Assembly (NCBI GenBank): GCA_021825925.1 | Contig: JAKAFP010000006.1 | Coordinates: 1 to 64,000, forward strand | Source: Chloroflexota bacterium | GTDB taxonomy: Bacteria > Chloroflexota > Anaerolineae > Anaerolineales > Anaerolineaceae | Direction: 5' to 3' | DNA: 64,000 bases | Shown: positions 8,607-15,728 of the stretch, piece by piece | Position numbering within the stretch: position 1 is the first letter of the stretch | Layout of the letters: each line of letters starts with the position of its first letter | Notes under the pieces: generated by a model | The model's database searches: none | What the model was told of the DNA's origin: nothing | The model's input: the letters and a program-made list of their open reading frames with translations, nothing else | Made by a program: the position numbers and the translations under genes

Positions 8607-9661
8607 TAAGACCTCTTCAGCCATTGATCAAGTTTTTCAGGCTGGTCGGCGAAATCCTCTTTTGCAATATTTCCAGCCGCCATTTGTTCCAATAAAAGAC
8701 ACAATCCGGTATTGACAGGAGAAGGAACACCAACCTTTGAGGCATACCTGGAGACTGCTCCGTTTAAATAAGTAACTTCACTGCTCGTCTTTCCCGAATA
8801 TAGATCAATATGGAATGAGGGCATTTTAGCTCCCCTTCCTTTGGCAAGTGGTGCCCCGATCAGGGTTCTGCTTAAGTCTGACGGCAGGCTTTTGAGAAGC
8901 ATCATCAACGGTTTTACAGGTGTTCCAGGCAGATCCACCAGGTGAATGTGCATCCTATCCATCACAGCCATGGCTTCGCGAATTTGCTGAAGTTCGATGC
9001 GCCAGGTAAGCGGATCAGAATAAACCTGTGCCGGTGTCCAATTCAAAATGGCGGATGTCGCGTTTGCCAGCAGATTGGTCAACATTTTGGACCATTTCAT
9101 ATCTGCACGTGACGCGTATCCCCTGGCGTGCAAGCCGGATAAATTAAACCAGTCAATCAGGGTTTGTGAGATGGGGTGTCCGGTTTCAATGCCCACACCG
9201 CGCAGTTTTTCCAACTTTATGTTTCCAAGACCTGAGCGCCCCACTGCACTGGTGATACTGCCGCCGATCACTTTCTCCTCACCCAACTTGCGGGCGATCA
9301 GACCTTCATTTTCAACTCCATTTTGCAAACATAATACCGGAGGGAATTCGTTTTCGAACCCGGTGAGTAAATCAAGGACCAAAGGGGTGTCATTTGATTT
9401 AACCGCCAACAATGCGATATCCATACTTTCGCTTGATATCGCCTGGCTTGCATCTGATGAAATTTTGATATTGGTTACATCAATCTCTTTACCGCCTACG
9501 CTCAGGTGAATCCCTTTCGCGGCGGCGTCACTTATGAATTCTTTCTTTTCAATAAAAGTAACCCTGGCTCCATTGGCAGCCAGACTTCCGCCTATATAGG
9601 TGCCGATGGCGCCCATGCCAAAACAGATCACTTTTAATGGTAATTTGGTGGATTCACTCAT
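8606..9661 (-). CDS. Ketopantoate reductase family protein (PanE/ApbA-like)
   Basis: 351 residues with an N-terminal Rossmann fold (CFGMGAIGTYIGG) and the later blocks LLAVKSNDT, LCLQNGVENE and WSKMLTNLLANA. The latter includes the catalytic Lys and Asn region of ketopantoate 2-reductases. The known family reaction is NADPH reduction of 2-dehydropantoate to pantoate in coenzyme A biosynthesis, but many paralogues reduce other 2-oxo acids. No other pantothenate gene is nearby. The start ATG at 9661 overlaps the fmt stop by eight bases (ATGAGTGA), and the stop overlaps the GH13 start, so all three are translationally linked. A GTG nine bases earlier is possible but less likely. Confidence 0.85.
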   Translation of the reverse strand: MSESTKLPLKVICFGMGAIGTYIGGSLAANGARVTFIEKKEFISDAAAKGIHLSVGGKEIDVTNIKISSDASQAISSESMDIALLAVKSNDTPLVLDLLTGFENEFPPVLCLQNGVENEGLIARKLGEEKVIGGSITSAVGRSGLGNIKLEKLRGVGIETGHPISQTLIDWFNLSGLHARGYASRADMKWSKMLTNLLANATSAILNWTPAQVYSDPLTWRIELQQIREAMAVMDRMHIHLVDLPGTPVKPLMMLLKSLPSDLSRTLIGAPLAKGRGAKMPSFHIDLYSGKTSSEVTYLNGAVSRYASKVGVPSPVNTGLCLLLEQMAAGNIAKEDFADQPEKLDQWLKRS

Positions 9662-10580
9662 ATAAATCACTGGTTTTCCAGTTTTGAATACCTCTCAAGA
9701 AATCGGCTCCTGGCATCCACTTTTTACCGGCGGGCTGCACTTCAAGGAGCTGAACCCATCCATCCGGAGTACTGATGGCAGGAACTTTATCTAGAACACT
9801 GCGAACGCCGGCGGGATGTGCGTCAGTTTGCTGGATCTTAACTTTGCGTATCTTTAATACCTGACCATTGATCTCGCAATAAGTCCCCGGCCAATCGTTT
9901 AATGCGCGAACCTTGCGATCTATTTGAACCGCGGAATTGGTAAAATCGAGCAGACCGTCTTCCTTGGTGAGCATGCCAGCATAGGTGTCACCGACTTCAG
10001 GTTGTGGAGTGGTCCCCAAACGACCGGCAAGATATTCCTCAAGTGCTTTGAGAAGTAAAGATGCACCTAGTGAAGATATCTTTTCCGTCAATGTTGAAAG
10101 TGTCTCATCTGGTGCCAAAAATACTTTTTCCTGGATCAGAACCGGCCCAGTATCAATTCCCGCATCCATTTTCATAATGCTTACACCGGTGAATTCATCC
10201 CCGTGGAGGATGGCAGCCTGAATGGGAGCGGCGCCGCGCCAGCGCGGCAGATAGGAGGCATGAACATTGATGCAGCCATATTTTGGCAGATCCAGCACCC
10301 GTTGGCGCAGGATCTGTCCAAAAGCAGCCACTACGATCACATCCGGATTCCAGGCTTGAAGTTGGGCAAAGGCTTCATCGCGCAGCCTTTCAGGTTGAAT
10401 GGTGGGGATGCCCAATTGATCGGCCAACACTTTTACCGGTGGAGAAGTGAGTACTTTTCCACGCCCGGCTGGACGATCAGGCTGGGTGACCACACCCACC
10501 ACTCGATAGTTCGCAGCCAGTGAATCCAATATTTTTGCAGCTAATTCGGGGGAACCCATGAAGACAACATTAACAGACAT
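9654..10580 (-). CDS. fmt: Methionyl-tRNA formyltransferase
   Basis: 308 residues, normal length for Fmt, which transfers a formyl group from 10-formyl-tetrahydrofolate to Met-tRNA(fMet). The N-terminal Rossmann part starts VVFMGSPELAAKIL and contains the folate-enzyme signature HASYLPRWRGAAPI, with the catalytic Asn in GCINVHASYLP and Asp in MKMDAGIDTGP. The C-terminal OB-like domain covers about 205-308. It is first in a chain of overlapping genes (fmt, panE-like, GH13, membrane protein). def is not adjacent. It is divergent from the gene at 10639. Confidence 0.95.
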   Translation of the reverse strand: MSVNVVFMGSPELAAKILDSLAANYRVVGVVTQPDRPAGRGKVLTSPPVKVLADQLGIPTIQPERLRDEAFAQLQAWNPDVIVVAAFGQILRQRVLDLPKYGCINVHASYLPRWRGAAPIQAAILHGDEFTGVSIMKMDAGIDTGPVLIQEKVFLAPDETLSTLTEKISSLGASLLLKALEEYLAGRLGTTPQPEVGDTYAGMLTKEDGLLDFTNSAVQIDRKVRALNDWPGTYCEINGQVLKIRKVKIQQTDAHPAGVRSVLDKVPAISTPDGWVQLLEVQPAGKKWMPGADFLRGIQNWKTSDLYE

Positions 10581-10601
10581 GCCATGATTTTAGCATAATC
10601 A

Positions 10602-10632
10602 TTGTGAGGTTTGAATAAATCGAAGGTAAAAT
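10602..10632 (+). promoter_or_regulatory. Promoter of the 110-residue gene, possibly leaderless
   Basis: TTGTGA (10602-10607), 19 bases, then TAAAAT (10627-10632). The -10 ends six bases before the ATG at 10639 and no Shine-Dalgarno is present. The spacing matches the scpA arrangement. Confidence 0.5.
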
Positions 10633-10638
10633 TCATGC

Positions 10639-10971
10639 ATGGATGGATCACTGGCAGTCCAGGAACTAAACAAAGCCTATCAAGCCCGCCAGAAGGGTAA
10701 CGAAGGGATGGCCAGAGTATTGGCTCGCAGGGCAGCAGGGTTGTCCATTCGCGAATTTATGTTAAGAAATGGTGTGGATCAAAGCGGGCTGTCTTTGAAC
10801 GAACTGCTTAAGAATGATGTCGTGCGAAAACATCTGCCAGCTTCTACCCACGAAGCATTGGATCGCTTGTCAACACGTATTGGAATGGACTTTAGTTTTC
10901 CTCCAGATTTTGATCTCTTATTGGATTCAAAAAATGTCGTTGATCAATTATCAATAAACCATGGAGCGTAA
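10639..10971 (+). CDS. Hypothetical protein, 110 residues
   Basis: No family recognised. The N-terminal half is basic and helical (QELNKAYQARQKGN, then RVLARRAAGLSIREF). The C-terminal half has the more acidic FSFPPDFDLLLDSKNVVDQL. It looks like a small cytosolic helical protein with no membrane span and no cysteines. It lies two bases before a glutaredoxin gene, so the two are almost certainly one transcription unit. The start ATG at 10639 sits six bases behind a -10-like box. Confidence 0.7.
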   Translation: MDGSLAVQELNKAYQARQKGNEGMARVLARRAAGLSIREFMLRNGVDQSGLSLNELLKNDVVRKHLPASTHEALDRLSTRIGMDFSFPPDFDLLLDSKNVVDQLSINHGA

Positions 10972-10973
10972 AA

Positions 10974-11228
10974 ATGACTGAAACTGAGCAAAAGATCAAA
11001 ATGTATGGCACAACCTGGTGCGGCGATACACGCAGGGCCAGACAGTTTTTTGCTGATAATCATATTGATTACGAATGGATTGATATTGATGCCGATAAAT
11101 CCGCGGCGGAATATGTTATGAGTGTCAACAAGGGCTGTAAAAGTGTCCCCACCATCCTTTTTCCTGATGGATCACTCCTGGTGGAGCCTTCAAGTTATCA
11201 ATTAAAGGAAAAATTTAACCTGAAATAA
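10974..11228 (+). CDS. Glutaredoxin-like protein with a CGDT active site
   Basis: 84 residues with the thioredoxin fold of glutaredoxins. The redox motif is WCGDT near residue 16, followed by RRARQFFADNHI, and the cis-proline is in SVPTILFPDGS. Classical glutaredoxins have CPYC; here only the first Cys remains, as in monothiol types. It resembles the small glutaredoxin/mycoredoxin proteins of Gram-positive lineages, which reduce mixed disulfides with low-molecular-weight thiols. GGAGCG eight bases before the ATG supports the start. It is cotranscribed with the unknown 110-residue gene. The physiological thiol is unknown. Confidence 0.88.
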   Translation: MTETEQKIKMYGTTWCGDTRRARQFFADNHIDYEWIDIDADKSAAEYVMSVNKGCKSVPTILFPDGSLLVEPSSYQLKEKFNLK

Positions 11229-11241
11229 TTTTGGTTTTTGA

Positions 11242-11487
11242 TTATTTCTTTTTTAGTTTTCCAATAATCCAGACGGTCAAGGCGCCTGCAAACAATCCTG
11301 CACCCAAAACCATTAGCCCCATACGGCGTTTGGAATTTTCGATCAAGATTGTCGGTGTTTTTGATAATCTTGTTTTAAGATTATTCATAAAGACCGGATC
11401 AGGCATTACCGGTTTTAACATGCTGGATAATTTCTCTTCCAGCCCAAACATGCCATTATTGTTCAATTCCTTCATTCGACTTTCCAT
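11242..11487 (-). CDS. Small membrane protein next to a sigma factor; possible anti-sigma-like
   Basis: 81 residues. The first ~50 residues are polar, with the segment LKPVMPDPVFMNNLKTRL. One membrane span follows at about 57-75 and the tail is KLKKK, so the N-terminus probably faces the cytosol. The P-x-P-x-F-x-x-x-L-x-x-x-L pattern is seen in the juxtamembrane part of some anti-sigma-like proteins. However, the protein is much shorter than a typical anti-sigma factor and has no zinc HxxxCxxC motif. It starts 15 bases after the sigma-factor stop. Its role as a sigma-binding membrane anchor is inferred from position only. Confidence 0.65.
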   Translation of the reverse strand: MESRMKELNNNGMFGLEEKLSSMLKPVMPDPVFMNNLKTRLSKTPTILIENSKRRMGLMVLGAGLFAGALTVWIIGKLKKK

Positions 11488-11502
11488 CCCGTAACCCCTG
11501 AA

Positions 11503-12078
11503 TTATTCTGATTTATACCCTACGGCTTCCATCTCTTCTCGTAATGCGATCAGTGCCCTGTGATACAAACTCTTGATCGCACCTTCACTGCGTCCCATGA
11601 TTTGGGCTATTTCTGCGTTGGACAGGTCTTCAAGGTACTTCAACAAGATCAGTTGCTGTCGGTCAGCAGAAATTCTACGGATCGCTTTAAGCAACAAGAC
11701 CATTTCCTGGTTCTTTTCGAGCATTCGCTCGGGTTGATCGGCCTTATGCGGCAGATCAAGGTGGTCTTCCAGCGGTACTTCCTTACGGCGCAGGTTGTCT
11801 CGATGCCAGTTGGCGATCAGATTGTGAGCAATCCGATACAACCAGGCTGAAAAAGGCACGCCTTTATCAACATAACTGTTGATGTGCCCGAAGGCCCGAT
11901 AAAAGACCCGCGAAGTAATATCTTCTGCATCTGAAGCAGAGCCGATGCGATAATAAATATAGTTATAAATGCGGGTGACGTTCTTTTCATAGAGATAGCT
12001 GAAGGCCTCCGGGTTTCCCCCGCAGGCTAACGCCACTGCATTGTCATCAGTGATGAGGTCTACTTCGCTTTCAGGCAT
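11503..12078 (-). CDS. ECF-type sigma-70 family factor
   Basis: 191 residues. Region 2 spans about residues 25-95, with IYNYIYYRIGSASDAEDITSRVFYRAF and FSAWLYRIAHNLIANWHR, the core-binding and -10-recognising part. Region 4 at about 125-185 has the helix-turn-helix LEDLSNAEIAQIMGRSEGAIKSLYHRAL for -35 recognition. Region 3 is absent, as in ECF sigmas. The frame is open further upstream to a TTG at 12123, but the ATG at 12078 gives the usual short N-terminus. It is followed by a small membrane protein and preceded, 53 bases away on the same strand, by a membrane-bound S8 protease gene. Confidence 0.88.
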   Translation of the reverse strand: MPESEVDLITDDNAVALACGGNPEAFSYLYEKNVTRIYNYIYYRIGSASDAEDITSRVFYRAFGHINSYVDKGVPFSAWLYRIAHNLIANWHRDNLRRKEVPLEDHLDLPHKADQPERMLEKNQEMVLLLKAIRRISADRQQLILLKYLEDLSNAEIAQIMGRSEGAIKSLYHRALIALREEMEAVGYKSE

Positions 12079-12131
12079 CTTTTTCAATAGATATAACCCA
12101 TAATAATTATCATAGTTACACAAGAATCATA

Positions 12132-14519
12132 TCATGGTTGCCAGGCGATTGCACTCTGAACAGCAGCATAAGCATCCACTAAGCCGGATTGTATCTGGCT
12201 TACATCTGAGACACAATTTGGCAGCTGTCCCTGATAACCATGAGAGGTTTCAAGCAGGATTTTTGTGGTCTGATCAATATTGCCAATTAATTTTGGATTA
12301 GCAGACCACATTAACGCCACCACCCCGCTGATATGAGGTGCAGCGAATGAGGTTCCACTGGCCATTGAATAAGCACCGCCTGGGTATGAAGAAATGACAT
12401 CTTCACCCGGAGCAAGGATCTCAGGTTTTTGTTGGTTCGGATTATCCACTGCAGAAGAATCCAGGGATGAGAAATCGGATATATTGCCTTGCTGGTTTAC
12501 AGATCCTGCAGATAGCACCTCTGAGTAAATGGCGGGGGGGTCCATGACCGTACCGCATCCGTAATTGCCCGTGTTGCCAGCCGCCACAGACATGAATATG
12601 CCAGCTTTCTTCAGTGCATCAACAGCAGGCAGGAATACGTTGGAATCGCATCCTTCAGCACCCGGGCATCCCCATGAATTATTGATGATCATGGCCCCTT
12701 TTGACGCATCTCCATCTTTAAAGGCGTCTCCACCGTGCGGAAAAGGTGCAAGCATAAATTGCATGCAGTCGAGATAGAAAGCGGGGTTCCCCTGGTTTCT
12801 GGCAAGATTGACGCAGCCAATCCATTCTGCGCCGGGGGCGACACCTGTGTTTTTACCCAACATGATCCCCAAAGTTTGGGTACCGTGTCCCGAGATGTCC
12901 GTTGGGAAGGAAGTGTCGTACCATGGGTCATACCAATTGTAATCATCATTGGTGGTAGCACCGCGATAAGCGTCGGCAATTTCAGGGTGTCTTCCGTCCA
13001 CACCGCTGTCGGTTTGTCCGATCAAAATGCCTTCGCCGGTCACCCCCAGATCTTTCACCACCTGGTCCGCATGGATCATACTCAGGTTCCATAAGGTTCC
13101 ATCCGGTAAACTGGAAATTTCTCCTGTCCCTACACTAAGCGCTTTTGGCAGCGGACGAAGTTGAGGATTGTTTAGGATCCGATCTACGGATGAAACATTT
13201 TGAAGTCTCAATTTAGCCAACAACCCACCATTTACTTCGATCGCATTGACCAAATAATATGGGGTGTATTTTATATGCATGCCATCCAGACGTGCCCTCA
13301 GATCCGCCTGGGTCATCTCAGCGGTTTTGACCAATTCGTTGTAGACAGCCGTTCTTCTAGCCGAATAATCTTGAATCTCACTTACCTTGGATAGATTGGC
13401 TTGTTGTTTTAAGATGATAAATTGATTGTCACCGAAAAATCCAACCTGTCCCCACCCCAGATAGATCATCGCAATTGCGACAATTCCAATCACCATGAAA
13501 CCAAGATGAATGGGGCGCGGTAGTTTTATTTTTCTTATGTTTTTTATGTTAGGCAATAATAAAAGGGTGACCATCAAAATTGCCATGAAGGTGAACCACG
13601 CTGACTTGGTCGCCCATTCCAGGGTTTCGCCAGTTCCGCCCGTAAATATTGCGGTCAACTCATCCATATCAAAAAAGAGCAGTGGAAGTGTAAAAACTAA
13701 TCCAAGGATGATGCCAACCGGCAAACGTCCATGTCCTTTATTGTTCATCCATATTGAAGATAGAATGGCAGCGAGCCAACCGGCGATGGGCACGGTCACG
13801 ACCAGCATTTGCTGCGATCCATTGATCGCCAAAGCGGCCATACTGATAAGCAAGAAGATTGAAACCACCAATCCATCGAGAAGAATTCCTGAGAATTTGA
13901 TCTCACTCCCAAAAGTCTGGGATTTTTCAAGATAATCCTTAATAATGAATTTAACCGCGTAAAAGCTAAATAGAACGCCAACGACGATTTCGAGTGCAGT
14001 GTCGAACCATGAGCCAAGCGCTCCCCACAGCAACCATGGCACGCAAAAGATAGCGCCAACAAAAACGATCAGCCCTGGAAATTTGGCCTTTTCGAGTTCA
14101 GGTCCATGTCCATCCTCTTTTCGTTTTGTCAGCAAATAGCTGCCGGCAATGACCATGAAAAGAGCCGCTGCCTGAAGAAAGGCTGTTATATTTTGATCAG
14201 AAACCCCTGCCGTCTTCGCGGGTATTGAAAAAATAGCGAGGATGGCTGCATACATCCATAGTTTAAAAATTCGTTTGATGCGTGGCTCTTTCACCAGCCA
14301 GGACATTAATAAACAAACCACCAGGATCAAAACACTGGCAATCATGTGCGTGATCCAGCGAAAATCAGGAACATATCTCCCGACTTCCATGATGGCTTGT
14401 TCAGAAGCCCAATTAATAAATAGATCAAGGCCACTAAAAAGCGTTACCCAAATGAAACCTAGGATCGTTAAAATAATCATTCCGCAGCCAATGGCTTTTG
14501 TTGAGTTTGTGTTTTGCAT
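12132..14519 (-). CDS. Polytopic membrane protein with extracellular subtilisin-like (S8) protease domain
   Basis: 795 residues. Residues 1-370 hold about eleven hydrophobic segments. A ~110-residue region follows that could be a prodomain (VNGGLLAKLRLQNVSSVDRIL). The S8 catalytic domain comes last, with triad Asp504 in TDSGVDGRHP, His545 in SGHGTQT and Ser724 in ASGTSFAAPH, plus the oxyanion Asn in NNSWG. Subtilases are usually secreted soluble enzymes; a large polytopic N-terminus is uncommon. The ATG at 14519 is preferred to a TTG two codons earlier. It lies upstream of, and in line with, the sigma factor and small membrane protein. Whether the three form one regulatory module is inference. 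Confidence 0.85.
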   Translation of the reverse strand: MQNTNSTKAIGCGMIILTILGFIWVTLFSGLDLFINWASEQAIMEVGRYVPDFRWITHMIASVLILVVCLLMSWLVKEPRIKRIFKLWMYAAILAIFSIPAKTAGVSDQNITAFLQAAALFMVIAGSYLLTKRKEDGHGPELEKAKFPGLIVFVGAIFCVPWLLWGALGSWFDTALEIVVGVLFSFYAVKFIIKDYLEKSQTFGSEIKFSGILLDGLVVSIFLLISMAALAINGSQQMLVVTVPIAGWLAAILSSIWMNNKGHGRLPVGIILGLVFTLPLLFFDMDELTAIFTGGTGETLEWATKSAWFTFMAILMVTLLLLPNIKNIRKIKLPRPIHLGFMVIGIVAIAMIYLGWGQVGFFGDNQFIILKQQANLSKVSEIQDYSARRTAVYNELVKTAEMTQADLRARLDGMHIKYTPYYLVNAIEVNGGLLAKLRLQNVSSVDRILNNPQLRPLPKALSVGTGEISSLPDGTLWNLSMIHADQVVKDLGVTGEGILIGQTDSGVDGRHPEIADAYRGATTNDDYNWYDPWYDTSFPTDISGHGTQTLGIMLGKNTGVAPGAEWIGCVNLARNQGNPAFYLDCMQFMLAPFPHGGDAFKDGDASKGAMIINNSWGCPGAEGCDSNVFLPAVDALKKAGIFMSVAAGNTGNYGCGTVMDPPAIYSEVLSAGSVNQQGNISDFSSLDSSAVDNPNQQKPEILAPGEDVISSYPGGAYSMASGTSFAAPHISGVVALMWSANPKLIGNIDQTTKILLETSHGYQGQLPNCVSDVSQIQSGLVDAYAAVQSAIAWQP

Positions 14520-14664
14520 GGTCAATTAATTCTCATTCTTCGCAAGATAGGAGTTATGACAGGCTTGTAAATTTTTGTCTCAAAGACTAAACTAAATAAG
14601 TACAATGTGATTATAAATTCAAAATATTGTTCTTGACAAACAAATACTTTTCCGGAGGATTGGC

Positions 14665-15501
14665 ATGCAGCATTCTGAATATTTTTGGACGACCCGTGAT
14701 GGATTGAAGCTTTATGGCCAGGAATGGAAACCGGATGGAAAACAAAAAGCAGCCATTGCAATGGTGCACGGTCTTGGAGAACACTCAGGCCGCTATGAAC
14801 ACGTGGCTGAAGCATTTACCGCAGCCGGATATAGTCTGACTGCATTTGATCTGCGCGGACACGGAAAATCCGAGGGGGTTCGCGGTCATGCCGCATCTTA
14901 TGCAGTCATTATGGAAGATATCACCCATAACATTGGCCTAGCAAAAGAACATTTCCCTGGCTTGCCTGTATTCATATATGGACACAGCCTCGGTGGCAAC
15001 CTAAGTTTATATTACTGCCTCACCCAAAAACCGCAGCTCAAGGGCGCCATGGTCACCAGCCCAGGCCTCGCCACTGCCGCTCCGGTTCCTCCTGTAAAAT
15101 TGGCTTTGGGTAAAATGATGTACAACCTGATGCCCGCCTTGCAAATGGATAACGGTTTGCTTCGTGCAGGTCTTTCACGTGACCCCGAAGTTGAAAAGAA
15201 ATACTCAACCGATCCATTGGTCCATCCAAAAATTTCAGCCCGCCTTGCACTTGACCTGATTAACAATGGCAAGTTTATTGTGGACCATGCAGCGGAATTC
15301 CCCATTCCCCTTTTGCTCATGCAAGGCACCGGTGATCTGCTCGTCAACCCACCTATGACCAAGAAATTTGCCAATGCCGCCCCGCTTTCCAAGATTACTT
15401 ATAAAGAATGGGATGGTTTCTACCACGAACTGCACAACGAGCCAGAAAAAGCTCAGGTACTTAAAACCATGACAGATTGGCTGGATCTCGAAATAAAATA
15501 A
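14665..15501 (+). CDS. Alpha/beta hydrolase, monoacylglycerol-lipase-like
   Basis: 278 residues of the serine aminopeptidase S33/Hydrolase_4 type. The HGLGEHSGRY block forms the oxyanion region, and the nucleophile elbow is GHSLGG with Ser108. The acid Asp is in GTGDLLVN and the His in FYHELHNE. FDLRGHGKSEG is also characteristic of monoglyceride lipases and lysophospholipases. No signal peptide, so cytosolic or peripheral; likely to cleave acyl esters, substrate unproven. The Shine-Dalgarno CGGAGG is eight bases from the ATG. It ends just before a terminator that also carries the -35 box of the next gene. Confidence 0.88.
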   Translation: MQHSEYFWTTRDGLKLYGQEWKPDGKQKAAIAMVHGLGEHSGRYEHVAEAFTAAGYSLTAFDLRGHGKSEGVRGHAASYAVIMEDITHNIGLAKEHFPGLPVFIYGHSLGGNLSLYYCLTQKPQLKGAMVTSPGLATAAPVPPVKLALGKMMYNLMPALQMDNGLLRAGLSRDPEVEKKYSTDPLVHPKISARLALDLINNGKFIVDHAAEFPIPLLLMQGTGDLLVNPPMTKKFANAAPLSKITYKEWDGFYHELHNEPEKAQVLKTMTDWLDLEIK

Positions 15502-15515
15502 TCACAAGCAATAAC

Positions 15516-15546
15516 ACAAGGGTCAAGTAAAAATCTTGACCCTTGT
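15516..15546 (+). terminator. Hairpin terminator after the hydrolase gene
   Basis: CAAGGGTCAAG (15517-15527) pairs perfectly with CTTGACCCTTG (15535-15545). The tail is TTGCTCTTC, only moderately T-rich. The 3' arm contains the TTGACC used as -35 of the following promoter. Confidence 0.65.
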
Positions 15547-15564
15547 TGCTCTTCAAGCTAAAAT
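15536..15564 (+). promoter_or_regulatory. Promoter of the glyA-gcvT fusion gene
   Basis: TTGACC (15536-15541), 17 bases, TAAAAT (15559-15564). Near-consensus sigma-A promoter; the start point should be near 15571, leaving a leader of about 158 bases. Confidence 0.75.
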
Positions 15565-15570
15565 AGATAG

Positions 15571-15703
15571 TCTGTAAGGGTTAAGGCAATTCCTGATCAC
15601 TTGAATAACGGTAATCGAGTATTCTATGATGGAATCACTTGCTCAAATAACCACCCGCAGATGAACAATTCATTGTCATCTAAAGGTGGTTCTTTAATTT
15701 TTT
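15571..15703 (+). promoter_or_regulatory. Attenuator-like leader of glyA-gcvT
   Basis: The leader ends in a terminator-like hairpin. AACCACC (15649-15655) pairs with GGTGGTT (15685-15691), and an inner stem GATGA/TCATC plus CAAT/ATTG has a two-base loop. The T-rich tract TCTTTAATTTTTT follows. It lies wholly upstream of the Shine-Dalgarno and start at 15729, so it would stop transcription before the gene unless prevented. Upstream are two copies of ATCACTTG (15596-15603 and 15634-15641), and GGTTA (15579-15583) can pair with TAACC of the terminator 5' arm. No known riboswitch core was recognised. Confidence 0.6.
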
Positions 15704-15728
15704 ACCACGAACTATAGGGAGAGTTACC

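Noticed and set aside
15571-15703. T-box, glycine, ZTP or THF riboswitch in the glyA-gcvT leader
   Set aside because: AGGTGGT resembles part of a T-box, but it is the 3' arm of the terminator and not an upstream antiterminator element, and no specifier loop is evident. Core motifs of the glycine, ZTP and THF classes were not found.
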